A stretch of 64,000 bases of DNA. Source: Mucilaginibacter frigoritolerans (GTDB lineage: Bacteria; Bacteroidota; Bacteroidia; Sphingobacteriales; Sphingobacteriaceae). The notes below the pieces were generated by a model that had not been told where the DNA came from, made no database searches, and saw nothing but the letters and a program-made list of their open reading frames with translations. Positions 16,906 through 26,409 of the stretch are shown in pieces (within the stretch, counting starts at the first letter, position 1; each line of letters starts with the position of its first letter). The position numbers were made by a program, and so were the translations under genes. The stretch lies in assembly GCF_007830615.1 (NCBI RefSeq), contig NZ_VLLI01000007.1, positions 62,001 through 126,000 of the forward strand, given 5' to 3'.

Positions 16906-18783
16906 ATGAAAAGACTCATACTCTCCGTTCTCAGCTTTTTGCTATTAACGTCTCTGGCCTGGGCACAACGCGCCCAGCCAAACAATGCTGATGCGGCCTA
17001 TGTAAAGGAAAATTACACCAAATACGAGTATCAGATTCCGATGCGTGATGGCAAAAAACTCTTCACTTCGGTTTATGTGCCTAAAGATCAATCAAAAAAA
17101 TACCCTTTCATGATGGACCGCACCTGCTATAGTGTGGCACCTTATGGCGAAGATAAATATAAACCAAGCCTGGGTCCATCTTCCCTGTTTTTACATGACG
17201 GTTATATCTTTGTTTACCAGGATGTACGCGGCCGCTGGATGAGCGAAGGCATTTATGAGGAAATGACTCCTGAAAAAGAAATCCATAAAACTAAAAACGA
17301 TGTGGATGAAGGAACGGATACTTATGACACTATTGACTGGTTGTTAAAACACATCCCTAACAACAATGGCAAAGTAGGTGTATGGGGAATTTCTTATCCC
17401 GGCTTTTATACCACTACTTCATTACTGAGTCGTCACCCTGCGCTGGTTGCGGCATCACCACAGGCGCCTATTGCAGATCTGTACCGCGATGATGCATTCC
17501 ATAATGGTGCGTTTATGCTGGTTGCTAACTTTAGCTTTTACCCTGGCTTTACCAACCGTCAGGATGATAAGCCTACCCAGCGTCGTGGTTCAAGGCTTGA
17601 TTTTGGTACTGAGGATGGCTATGAGTTTTTCATGAACATGCAAACCATGAAAAACACCAACGACAAATATTATAAAGATACTATCCGCCTTTGGAACGAA
17701 ATGCTGGACCACCCGAACTATGACCAGCACTGGAAAGACCGTAACGTTTTAACCCACCTGCACGACATTAAAACCGCCGTACTGGTTACTGGTGGCTGGT
17801 ATGATGCCGAAGACCTATACGGAGCTATAAACACCTACAAAACGCTGGTAAAAAACAATCCGTCAACCCCGATATATTTTACGATGGGTCCATGGGTACA
17901 TGGCGGATGGTCACGCGGTCCCGGCGATCACCTTGGCGATGTTGATTTCGGCAGCCAGACAGGTCCATACTACCGCGAAAAAATTGAGCTGGCCTTTTTC
18001 AGTCACTACCTTAAAGGTACAGATACCGATATCCCTAAAGTATCAACATTCCAAACCGGAGTTAACCAATGGAAAACCTTTAACACCTGGCCGCCTAAAG
18101 AAGCGACTGACAAAAACCTTTACTTTTTACCGGGTGGAAAGCTATCATTCGATGCACCTATGGCTAACAGCACGCCTGATGAATTTATATCAGACCCTAA
18201 CAAACCGGTGCCTTTTATTGATGGTATTGACAACGACATGAAACGCGAATACATGACCGGCGACCAGCGTTTTGCCGAAAGCCGCCCGGATGTATTAACC
18301 TACCAAACTGATGTACTGGATAACGATGTTACCCTTGCCGGCAACATATGGGCCAATCTTAAAGTATCAACCACCGGTACAGACGCCGACTGGATAGTTA
18401 AGATTATTGACGTTTATCCGGACAGCACCAAAAACAATCAGTGGAGCACCAACACTCATTTGTCGCACTATGAACAAATGGTACGCGGCGAGGCTATGCG
18501 CGGCAAGTTCCGCAACAGCTTTGAAAAACCGGAGCCATTTGTACCTGGCCAGGTAAGTCCGGTAAACTTTGAGCTACAGGATATATTACACACTTTCAAA
18601 AAAGGACACCGCATTATGGTACAGGTACAAAGCACCTGGTTCCCGCTGATTGACCGCAATCCACAGGTGTTTGAAGACATTATGAAAGCCAAACCTTCCG
18701 ATTTTCAAAAAGCAACCAACAAGGTTTATACCTCTGGCGATAACCCAAGCTTCCTGAAAGTTAGGGTAATGGATACTAATTAA
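16906..18783 (+). CDS. Secreted CocE/NonD-type alpha/beta hydrolase (S15 X-Pro dipeptidyl-peptidase family)
   Basis: This 625-residue protein has a Sec signal peptide (MKRLILSVLSFLLLTSLAWA, cleavage before Q). The peptidase S15 catalytic domain has the nucleophile in GVWGISYPGFYTT (Ser163) and the VYQDVRGRW oxyanion region. The His segment is TMGPWVHGGWSRG, and a C-terminal jelly-roll domain starts near residue 400 (DVTLAGNIWANLKVSTTGTDADWIVKIIDVYPD). The family includes X-Pro dipeptidyl-peptidases, cocaine esterase and glutaryl acylases, and the exact substrate is not readable. It probably acts in the periplasm on peptides or acyl esters. Its own terminator follows. Base composition is richer in G and C than that of the polysaccharide genes. 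Confidence 0.9.
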   Translation: MKRLILSVLSFLLLTSLAWAQRAQPNNADAAYVKENYTKYEYQIPMRDGKKLFTSVYVPKDQSKKYPFMMDRTCYSVAPYGEDKYKPSLGPSSLFLHDGYIFVYQDVRGRWMSEGIYEEMTPEKEIHKTKNDVDEGTDTYDTIDWLLKHIPNNNGKVGVWGISYPGFYTTTSLLSRHPALVAASPQAPIADLYRDDAFHNGAFMLVANFSFYPGFTNRQDDKPTQRRGSRLDFGTEDGYEFFMNMQTMKNTNDKYYKDTIRLWNEMLDHPNYDQHWKDRNVLTHLHDIKTAVLVTGGWYDAEDLYGAINTYKTLVKNNPSTPIYFTMGPWVHGGWSRGPGDHLGDVDFGSQTGPYYREKIELAFFSHYLKGTDTDIPKVSTFQTGVNQWKTFNTWPPKEATDKNLYFLPGGKLSFDAPMANSTPDEFISDPNKPVPFIDGIDNDMKREYMTGDQRFAESRPDVLTYQTDVLDNDVTLAGNIWANLKVSTTGTDADWIVKIIDVYPDSTKNNQWSTNTHLSHYEQMVRGEAMRGKFRNSFEKPEPFVPGQVSPVNFELQDILHTFKKGHRIMVQVQSTWFPLIDRNPQVFEDIMKAKPSDFQKATNKVYTSGDNPSFLKVRVMDTN

Positions 18784-18804
18784 AATATCATACCCAATAG
18801 TAAC

Positions 18805-18872
18805 GAGGGGTCTTCTGCAAGTGACAGGCATACATTATGCTCATCCTTTTGCAGAAGACCCCTCTTTTTTTT
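18805..18872 (+). terminator. Long-stem intrinsic terminator after the CocE-type gene
   Basis: A perfect 16-base stem (GAGGGGTCTTCTGCAA at 18805-18820 with its complement at 18849-18864) encloses a 28-base loop and ends in eight T residues. Confidence 0.88.
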
Positions 18873-18919
18873 GACCAAAAGTGGTACACGTGGAACAGCA
18901 GGCTCTGTTTACTATCCGG

Positions 18920-18965
18920 CAGGAACTTTATCCTAATACTTAATTAAGTATCGCCCCAGTTCCTG
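18920..18965. repeat. Nested palindrome upstream of the TPR/MORN gene
   Basis: A perfect 16-base palindrome, ATACTTAATTAAGTAT (18936-18951), is framed by the inverted arms CAGGAACT (18920-18927) and AGTTCCTG (18958-18965). It could be an operator or a cruciform-forming site; no T-run follows. The rest of the 18873-19120 gap is AT-rich, with no coding frame or clear TAnnTTTG box seen. Confidence 0.5.
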
Positions 18966-19120
18966 ATAACTGCAAAAGATAATTATTCATCATTATTTCA
19001 ATAACCATCTACAGGTATTTTCCGTAAGCAATAAGCTTAAAACATAGTTGTAAATATTTCTTCTTTCGTAACTAAAAAAACCGCTATTTTCACCTCTAAC
19101 TAAAACTTTGCCTTATTGTA

Positions 19121-22100
19121 ATGAAATACCTTTTCCTATTCTTTCTGGGGATTCTTTTATTCCCCCGGATTACCTCAGCACAAAAAATCGAATTAATAAA
19201 CTCCGGCGACATCATCAAACAAGGGGTAGCGCTGTATGACTCTGGTCAGTACAAAAAGGCACTTGTACTTTATAATAAAATATGCCGTAGCGACACTAAC
19301 TATGTAGAAAGCTTATACGAAAAAGCTATGACTTGTGAAGCCGACAGTCAGTATACCCAGGCAATAAAGTATTGCAAAGAGGGGCTCGCGCTTAAAGAGC
19401 AACCAGAAAACGAACCCGATTTTTATAATGTTTACGGAAACGTATTGAATGACATTAAACAAAATGATGAAGCTCTGAAAATTTTTGATAAAGCCATTGC
19501 TAAATACCCTGCATATTCTTTGTCATATTTTAACAAGGCTATTACATTGATGTCATTAAACAAGCTGCAGGATGCCGAACAGGTACTTCAGCTAACATTG
19601 CTTATTAATCCGTACATGTACAGTGCTCATTATCAACTGGGGGTAGTTGCCTTAAAGCAAGGAAAAATAATCCCTGCATTTATCAGCTTTGTAGGTTACC
19701 TGCTGGTAAATCCTGAAGGAAAGTATAGCGGAAAAGCAATTGCGTTTTTGAGCAAAATTTCAAAAAGCACTGATGACATTATGGAGTTAAAAAACAGCCG
19801 CGCTATAGCTCCCGATGCCAATTATCAGCAAATGGAGGATATTGTAATATCAAAAATCGCGTTCGACAAAGGTTATAAACCAATCATCGTATTGGACGAT
19901 CAGATTAGTCGTCAAATGCAGGTGATAGTAGAGAAACTGGAATATAGCGACAGTAATAACGATTTCTGGATCCAATATTACCTGCCTTATTTTAAACAGG
20001 TTTATAAAGATGGCCAGTTTGAGCTTTTTGTGAATCACTGTTTCTCTAATGTGAACCTTCCTGTTATAAAGGATTATATCAAAAAAAATAAAAAAGCATC
20101 AGATGCATTTATAAGCCAAGCTGCTGATTATTTTAACCTTATCCGTTCTACAAGGGAACTGCAATCAGACAAACGCACCCTTATTACAGACCGTTATCTT
20201 TTTGAGGACGGCAAACTTACCGGCAAAGGCATAATTGCTAATAATGGCAAAATATTAACCGGACCCTGGAAACTATTTTATTCAAAGGGGAATATAAGGG
20301 GTTTTGGTAGTTTTGATGAAAATGGTCAGCGCCAGGGTGATTGGTCTTTCTATTACTTCAACGGTCAGTTAAAATCAAAAGTTCATTACCAAAATGGTAA
20401 GTTACAGGGCGAGCAACTATATTATCAGCAAAATGGTAATTTATCATCCATAGAAAACGATGTAAATGACAAGCTGGATGGAATATCAACCACTTACTTC
20501 TATTCCGGAAATAAAAGGGCAATAATCAACTACAAGCAGGACAAAAAAGATGGCGAGGAGCATGATTATTATTCAAACGGAAACCTGCGTGCCATATACA
20601 ATTATACCAATGATGTACTTACAGGCACAAATAAGGAATACTATAAAACCGGCCCCTTAAAAAGTGTACAGGAATATGTAAATGGTAAATCAGATGGCGC
20701 ATATAAGTCGTACTATGAAAGCGGTAATCCATCAACTGAGGGCGTTTATAGTAAAGACAAAGCCATAGGCGAATGGAAGTATTATTACGACAATGGCAAA
20801 CCTAAAGAGAAGCGCACTTATAACAACGACAATGAAGAGGGACCTCACCAGGAATTTTATGATAACGGCCAGCTGGAACTTGAATACAATGCTAAAAAAG
20901 ATAAGATAAACGGTGAAGAGACTTATTACAATAAAGAAGGAAAAGTTTACGCAAAATATATTTATGACAATGGCGTAGTTAAGTCAGCTAAGTATTTTAA
21001 TCCTGCCGGTGCTCAGATAAGCTCCGCGGGCGGCAGCAGTAATGTTACCGATATAATTACTTATACATCTAAAGGTATAAAGAAAGCCCATTTCGGGTAT
21101 GATAAAAAAGGAAACGCTGATGGCCCGGATACCATATTCTATCCTTCGGGCAAGATATACCAGGTTAATAATTACAAAAACGGCAAATTAAACGGCGCTT
21201 CTGTTACCTATTATCGTAATGGCAAAAAGAAATCAGAAGTACCTATGGTTGATGACAAAGAAGATGGCTATTATTCTTCTTATTACACCAATGGTCAGAT
21301 GGAAGCGGAAGGATGGCTTAAAGATGACGAGAATGAAGGACTCTGGATAACTTATAATGAGTTGGGTAACATCAGCATTAAAGCATACTATCAGGGTGGC
21401 GAGTTGAATGGGTATAAAGAAGAATATACCCCAAATGGCAAAAAAAGTATAGAACAAAAATACCACCTGGGCTGGCTGGAACAAATGACCCAGTATGATA
21501 CTACCGGCAATGTGCTGGCTGTTGATTCTTTCCCTAAAACATCAGGAAAATACACTTTGCTTTATCCAACCGGTAAAATAAAGGCATTAGGCAATTATGT
21601 AAATGGCGATTTGGTAGGACCATATAAAAATTTCTATTTTGATGGCAGCCTGCAAAGTACTTTATTCTATAAAAACGGAATGTTGGATAGCAACTATGTA
21701 AGCTATTACTACGGCGGCAAAAAATATGCTGAAGGTAAATATCTTCACAATAATAAAACAGGCGTTTGGAAACTTTATAATGAAGACGACGGTAGCCTAT
21801 ATAATACAGTTAATTATGTAAATGACCAGATTAATGGCACTAAAAATTATTTTCTGCCCAACGGCAGTAAAGATTTTACCAGTACCTATAAAGATGATGA
21901 GCTGAATGGCCTCCACATAAAATATGATCCCGATGGAACGCAAGCCTATCAGGTGCTTTTTGAAGACGATGCCCCGCAAGCCTATACCTATACCGGGCCC
22001 GATGGAAAGCTCGTGCCATTTATCCCTATTGACCCTGCTAATGGCAGCGTAAAGGCCTATTTTCAAAATGGAAAAATTGCCCGCGAAGTTTCTTATAGAG

Positions 22101-22423
22101 ATGGTGCCAAAAATGGCCTGAACAAAATATATTATGGTACTGGCCAATTACGTTCTACAGAAAATATGGCATTTGACATTCTGGAAGGCTCATCAAAAGA
22201 ATATTACCCTAACGGAGCTATTAAATATGATTATAATTATTTAACCGATAACGTAACCGGAATTGGTCGCGAATATTATCCAAATGGCAAATTAAAAAAA
22301 GAGGCTACCTTTTTAAACGGGTTAAGCAATGGCCCAACAAAGTATTTTGATGAAAACGGAAAATTGATCAAAACGCTGTACTATTATTATGATAACCTTA
22401 TAGCAGTAACTAATGAAAAATAA
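19121..22423 (+). CDS. Large secreted TPR and MORN_2 (YwqK-type) repeat protein
   Basis: This 1100-residue protein has a signal peptide (MKYLFLFFLGILLFPRITSA). An N-terminal TPR region (about residues 25-200) has repeats such as LYEKAMTCEADSQYTQAIKY and AKYPAYSLSYFNKAITLMSL. From about residue 375 to the end there is a long uninterrupted array of about 22-24-residue units built on Y-x-N-G-x-[LI] and G-x-x-x-x-Y-Y (for example FYYFNGQLKSKVHYQNGKLQG). These match the MORN_2/YwqK 'toxin-antitoxin repeat variant'. The array probably forms an extended beta-structure in the periplasm or on the cell surface. No catalytic motif was found. The stop overlaps the next gene by 11 bases, so the protein is made with two transglutaminase-like proteins. 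Function is unknown; scaffold or adhesin roles are only guesses. Confidence 0.85.
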   Translation: MKYLFLFFLGILLFPRITSAQKIELINSGDIIKQGVALYDSGQYKKALVLYNKICRSDTNYVESLYEKAMTCEADSQYTQAIKYCKEGLALKEQPENEPDFYNVYGNVLNDIKQNDEALKIFDKAIAKYPAYSLSYFNKAITLMSLNKLQDAEQVLQLTLLINPYMYSAHYQLGVVALKQGKIIPAFISFVGYLLVNPEGKYSGKAIAFLSKISKSTDDIMELKNSRAIAPDANYQQMEDIVISKIAFDKGYKPIIVLDDQISRQMQVIVEKLEYSDSNNDFWIQYYLPYFKQVYKDGQFELFVNHCFSNVNLPVIKDYIKKNKKASDAFISQAADYFNLIRSTRELQSDKRTLITDRYLFEDGKLTGKGIIANNGKILTGPWKLFYSKGNIRGFGSFDENGQRQGDWSFYYFNGQLKSKVHYQNGKLQGEQLYYQQNGNLSSIENDVNDKLDGISTTYFYSGNKRAIINYKQDKKDGEEHDYYSNGNLRAIYNYTNDVLTGTNKEYYKTGPLKSVQEYVNGKSDGAYKSYYESGNPSTEGVYSKDKAIGEWKYYYDNGKPKEKRTYNNDNEEGPHQEFYDNGQLELEYNAKKDKINGEETYYNKEGKVYAKYIYDNGVVKSAKYFNPAGAQISSAGGSSNVTDIITYTSKGIKKAHFGYDKKGNADGPDTIFYPSGKIYQVNNYKNGKLNGASVTYYRNGKKKSEVPMVDDKEDGYYSSYYTNGQMEAEGWLKDDENEGLWITYNELGNISIKAYYQGGELNGYKEEYTPNGKKSIEQKYHLGWLEQMTQYDTTGNVLAVDSFPKTSGKYTLLYPTGKIKALGNYVNGDLVGPYKNFYFDGSLQSTLFYKNGMLDSNYVSYYYGGKKYAEGKYLHNNKTGVWKLYNEDDGSLYNTVNYVNDQINGTKNYFLPNGSKDFTSTYKDDELNGLHIKYDPDGTQAYQVLFEDDAPQAYTYTGPDGKLVPFIPIDPANGSVKAYFQNGKIAREVSYRDGAKNGLNKIYYGTGQLRSTENMAFDILEGSSKEYYPNGAIKYDYNYLTDNVTGIGREYYPNGKLKKEATFLNGLSNGPTKYFDENGKLIKTLYYYYDNLIAVTNEK

Positions 22424-24332
22424 ATTGTTGATTTTATTTCCGCTTGCGTTTTTATCGCTGCACATAAATTCGTCAAAAGCGCAAACATTTGATGAGCTTC
22501 GCAAGCAGTTTCCCGACGAAAAAGCGGTATTACTTACTAATAAGCTGGAGTATAATATTAACCTTAAAGAGGGCAAACCCTATATAGAAAGTAACGAGGT
22601 ACAGCAAATAGAATACCTGCTGGGTAGTGCTACGACCTATATGGGTGGATTTGGCTTTTCTCACAGCGATTTTCAGCAGTTAGTTAACTATAATGCTTTT
22701 ACACTTACGGCAGCCAATAAAAAACTAAAGGTGAGTGAGTTTAAAACCAGCACCGATAAAGAAAGCTTTGTTTTTTATGATGATGTAAAAGAAACCACTT
22801 TTAATTTCCCCGCTGTTGAGCCGGGTGCAATAGGCACCCTGCAGGTATCACGACTTAATAAAGATCCGCACCTACTTTCACCGTTTTACTTTTCGAGGTA
22901 TATTCCGGTAGCAAACAGCGAATTAAAAATTACAGTTTCAAAAGATATCTCCTTAAAATATCAGCTGATAGGGCTTGATACAAGCCAAATTACCATAAAT
23001 GTAGAGAGCAAACATCACGATAATGTTTATACGTTTCAGTACAAAAACTGCCCTTCTGATAAAAAATACCCCGATGCCCCTGGCTTTTCATGGTATTCGC
23101 CACATGTTGTTTTTTATATCGAAAACTATAAGGATGATAAAGGCAATGTGGTTCCTTATTTATCAAATGCGACAGACCTGTATAATCTTAACTACAGCTA
23201 TATTAAAACCGTAAATAATGATGTAAACCCAGGCCTAAAACATATTGTTGATTCGTTAACTACTAATCTTACCACTCCCGAAAGCAAAGCCCGCAGCATT
23301 TATTCGTGGGTGCAGCACAATGTTAAATATGTTGCTTTTGAAGATGGGATGGGCGGCTTTGTACCCCGCGATGCGGGGCTGGTTTGCAGCAGGCGCTTTG
23401 GCGATTGCAAGGACATGGCCAGCATCCTTACAGAAATGCTTAATACAGCGGGTGTCCAGGCTTATTTTACATGGATTGGTACCCGCGATTTACCTTACAA
23501 ATTTAGTCAGACACCGCTGCCGCTGGTAAGCAACCACATGATTTGCGCCATTAAACTTAATGATAAATTTATTTTTCTGGATGCTACCGACCCTACCTGT
23601 GCCTTTGGCATGCCATCATCAGGCATTCAGGATAAAGAAGCTATGATTGCCATCAGTGAAAAGGAATTTAAAATTTTAAAAGTACCAGCCGTTGAAGACA
23701 ATAAAAATACCCTTACCGATACTACCTGGCTTCAGCTAAGCCCAAATGGTATAAAAGGGCAAATAAAACAAACGCTTAGCGGGTATTTCTCTACAGAAAT
23801 GTATGGTAAACTGATGTACTGGCGCAGTAAAGATATGAACGAAGACATGAAAGATGAGTTTGAAAGAGGATCGAACAAATTTCATCTTGACACCTTTAGC
23901 GTTGATAAAACCCAAACAACAAATGAAATTTCATTGTATGGTAACTTTAATTTGCCTGATTATGCTAAGAAGCTCGGTAACGATTATTACTTAAACCTAA
24001 ACTTGTTTAAGTTTTTTAATGACGAACAAATAGACTATCCGCGCAGAAAAGCTCCAATTGAATATAGCTTCAAATTTGTAAAGAAGTATGTTACCATGCT
24101 TAAAATACCAGAAGGCTATAAAGTTTCCTATCTGCCTAAAAGCAAAACCTTTCATAACAGCGTATGGGGATTTGATTTGCAATACCAGCAAAAAGGCAAT
24201 TACGTAATACTAACCCAGGAGTTTAGCAATGAAAACCTGATGCTCACCAATGATCAGTTTGAACCATGGAACAAGGTACTCGAAAACCTGCTTCCGTTAT
24301 ATAAAGAAACCCTTAGCCTCACAAAAATTTAA
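22413..24332 (+). CDS. Secreted DUF3857/transglutaminase-like protein with intact catalytic triad
   Basis: This 639-residue protein has a signal peptide ending SSKA-Q (about residue 24), a DUF3857 beta-domain over about residues 40-240 and a transglutaminase-like domain over about 265-395. The papain-like triad is visible: Cys332 in RRFGDCKDMASIL, His375 in SNHMICAI and Asp390 in FIFLDATDP. A C-terminal DUF3858-like region completes the protein. Such proteins may crosslink, cleave or amidate peptides; activity has rarely been shown. It overlaps the MORN-repeat gene by 11 bases and is followed 8 bases later by a paralogue lacking the triad, which suggests an active/inactive pair. It probably lies in the periplasm or at the outer membrane. 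Confidence 0.88.
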   Translation: MKNKLLILFPLAFLSLHINSSKAQTFDELRKQFPDEKAVLLTNKLEYNINLKEGKPYIESNEVQQIEYLLGSATTYMGGFGFSHSDFQQLVNYNAFTLTAANKKLKVSEFKTSTDKESFVFYDDVKETTFNFPAVEPGAIGTLQVSRLNKDPHLLSPFYFSRYIPVANSELKITVSKDISLKYQLIGLDTSQITINVESKHHDNVYTFQYKNCPSDKKYPDAPGFSWYSPHVVFYIENYKDDKGNVVPYLSNATDLYNLNYSYIKTVNNDVNPGLKHIVDSLTTNLTTPESKARSIYSWVQHNVKYVAFEDGMGGFVPRDAGLVCSRRFGDCKDMASILTEMLNTAGVQAYFTWIGTRDLPYKFSQTPLPLVSNHMICAIKLNDKFIFLDATDPTCAFGMPSSGIQDKEAMIAISEKEFKILKVPAVEDNKNTLTDTTWLQLSPNGIKGQIKQTLSGYFSTEMYGKLMYWRSKDMNEDMKDEFERGSNKFHLDTFSVDKTQTTNEISLYGNFNLPDYAKKLGNDYYLNLNLFKFFNDEQIDYPRRKAPIEYSFKFVKKYVTMLKIPEGYKVSYLPKSKTFHNSVWGFDLQYQQKGNYVILTQEFSNENLMLTNDQFEPWNKVLENLLPLYKETLSLTKI

Positions 24333-24340
24333 ATACCCTT

Positions 24341-26311
24341 ATGAAAAAACAAATCTTTTCCCTGATAATAGGTGTATTATCATTTCAACAGCTATTTAGT
24401 CAAACCAGCAATATTGAAAGGGAAAAATGGGCAGATAAGCCTGCTATTCACCATCTGGATAATAAATACAGTAAAGAATCGGCTGTTGTATTGTATGACA
24501 ACAGGAGAGTTGAATTTATTGATGAACCGAAAAATGAAGTGGCAGAATACTATACGCTGCATCGGATAATCCACATAAATGATGACCGTGGCATTGAAAC
24601 TTTTAACAAAATATACCTTGGCTTTAGCGAAACTTCAGATGTGGTGGATGTAAAAGCCCGCACTATTCTGCCCGGTGGAAAAATCATTGAGCTTGATAAA
24701 AACAACATAAAAGATCTTAAAGAAGAAGATGGCGGCGTTTACAAAATATTTGCGCTTGACGGCCTGGAGAAGGGATGTGAAGTAGAATATCTGTATACTT
24801 TTAAAAGATCAACTTCATTTTTTGGGCGTGAGGTTGTACAGGAGCGGATCCCGATACTCCAAACTACTTTCAGCATTATTGCACCAGATAGGTTAAGATT
24901 TGAAATAAAGCCTTATAATTTTTCGCTATCGCCCACTGATACCGTTATAAGCGGTAAAAGAATAGCCCAATGCAACATAAAAGAAACAGCGGGTGCCGAA
25001 GACGAAAAATACTCTTTTTACGGCGCTAACCTGGAGCGCATTGAGTTCAAACTGTCCTTTAATGATATGATCCGCAAAGGGGAGCGTCTTTTCACCTGGA
25101 CAGAACTTGCGAAAAGAATATTTGCCGTCTACACTTATTATTCAGACAAAGAATATAAAAAAGTTACCCAGATGGTAGCTGACAATGGCTGGGATAAGCT
25201 TAACGGAGAAGTAGCTAAAATTACTGCAGTGGAAAATTTTGTAAAGAAAAGTTATTCATACAACGAGGATTTAAAAAGTGAGGAAGGCAATAAACTGGAA
25301 AATGTAATTCAGAAAAAAATAGCCGGCACCATTGGCATTACCCGTTTATATGCAGCAATTTTTCAAAGCCTTGATATCAAATATCAATTTGTTTTAACCG
25401 GTAACAGGAGTAAATATATTATTGACCGTGGGTTTGAAAACTGGAACAATTGTGATGATCCGCTATTTTATTTCCCTGTTGAAAATAAATTTATTGCCCC
25501 AAGCAGGCCCGATTACCGGTACCCATGGATTGTACCTGAATGGGCTGGCACTAATGGCCTTTTCTGCAAAACCATTTCTGTTGGCAGCTTAACAACCGCC
25601 ATAGCCGAAGTAAAACCCATTGTACTGGAAGATTATACCCAATCATACGAAAATATTGATTCCCGCCTGGAGCTTAATAAAAATCTCGACTCCTTAAGTA
25701 TTGATTCAAGGGAGAGTTTTGGCGGATATGACGCCGTTAGTATGAGGGATGCCTTTAACTTCGCTAATGATGAACAAAAAAGAACCTTCATTAAAGAGTT
25801 GGCCAAGGCTGTTTCCAGTACCGACCATATCATTTCGTCGGAAGTTTTAAATAAAGAATTTGAAGATGCAAATTCCAACCTGCCGGTTGTTCTTCATATA
25901 AAAACAAAATCTGACGCATTAATTGAAAGTGCCGGCGATAAATTGCTCGTAAAAATTGGATTGGCAATTGGGCCTCAAGTTGAAATGTACCAGGAAAAGC
26001 CAAGACAAGCACCTGTAGATATTGATTTTGGCCATATTGAAGAAAGAAAAATTGACTTTATAATACCCGATGGCTATACCATCAGCAATGCGAATGACCT
26101 GAAGATTGATCAAACATTTAAAGATAATGGCGAGCTAACAATGGGTTTCGCATCGGGATATGAAATTAAAGGCAATGTACTTTCGGTACATATTATGGAA
26201 GAATACCGTAAGCCTTTTTATCCCCTGGCGCAGTTTGACCAGTTCAGAAAAATCATTAATGCTTCTTCTGATTTTAATAAAGTAGTATTGATATTGGTAA
26301 AAAAATCATAA
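24341..26311 (+). CDS. DUF3857 transglutaminase-like paralogue lacking the catalytic triad
   Basis: This 656-residue protein has a signal peptide (MKKQIFSLIIGVLSFQQLFS, cleavage before Q), a DUF3857 domain with YTLHRIIHINDDRGIETFNK, and a transglutaminase-like region near residues 285-405. Where the active-site GDCKD would stand it reads IAGTIGITRLYAAIFQSL. The His position falls in NRSKYIIDRGFENWNN, and no FLDAT-like Asp is seen. All three catalytic residues therefore appear lost while the fold is kept. It follows its intact paralogue by 8 bases and closes the three-gene operon before a bidirectional terminator. A binding, inhibitory or chaperone role towards the paralogue or its substrate is plausible but unproven. 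Confidence 0.85.
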   Translation: MKKQIFSLIIGVLSFQQLFSQTSNIEREKWADKPAIHHLDNKYSKESAVVLYDNRRVEFIDEPKNEVAEYYTLHRIIHINDDRGIETFNKIYLGFSETSDVVDVKARTILPGGKIIELDKNNIKDLKEEDGGVYKIFALDGLEKGCEVEYLYTFKRSTSFFGREVVQERIPILQTTFSIIAPDRLRFEIKPYNFSLSPTDTVISGKRIAQCNIKETAGAEDEKYSFYGANLERIEFKLSFNDMIRKGERLFTWTELAKRIFAVYTYYSDKEYKKVTQMVADNGWDKLNGEVAKITAVENFVKKSYSYNEDLKSEEGNKLENVIQKKIAGTIGITRLYAAIFQSLDIKYQFVLTGNRSKYIIDRGFENWNNCDDPLFYFPVENKFIAPSRPDYRYPWIVPEWAGTNGLFCKTISVGSLTTAIAEVKPIVLEDYTQSYENIDSRLELNKNLDSLSIDSRESFGGYDAVSMRDAFNFANDEQKRTFIKELAKAVSSTDHIISSEVLNKEFEDANSNLPVVLHIKTKSDALIESAGDKLLVKIGLAIGPQVEMYQEKPRQAPVDIDFGHIEERKIDFIIPDGYTISNANDLKIDQTFKDNGELTMGFASGYEIKGNVLSVHIMEEYRKPFYPLAQFDQFRKIINASSDFNKVVLILVKKS

Positions 26312-26327
26312 CGACTTTTGATAACAA

Positions 26328-26363
26328 ATAACAAAGCCTGGACAATTGCCCAGGCTTTGTTAT
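26328..26363. terminator. Bidirectional terminator between convergent genes
   Basis: A 14-base perfect stem (ATAACAAAGCCTGG at 26328-26341 with its complement at 26350-26363) has an eight-base loop. It lies between the end of the transglutaminase-like operon and the convergent gene ending at 26410. No long T-run follows on either strand. Confidence 0.75.
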
Positions 26364-26409
26364 ATATTCTATATTGATGCAATTAAGCATCAAACCTAAT
26401 TAGCCAATT

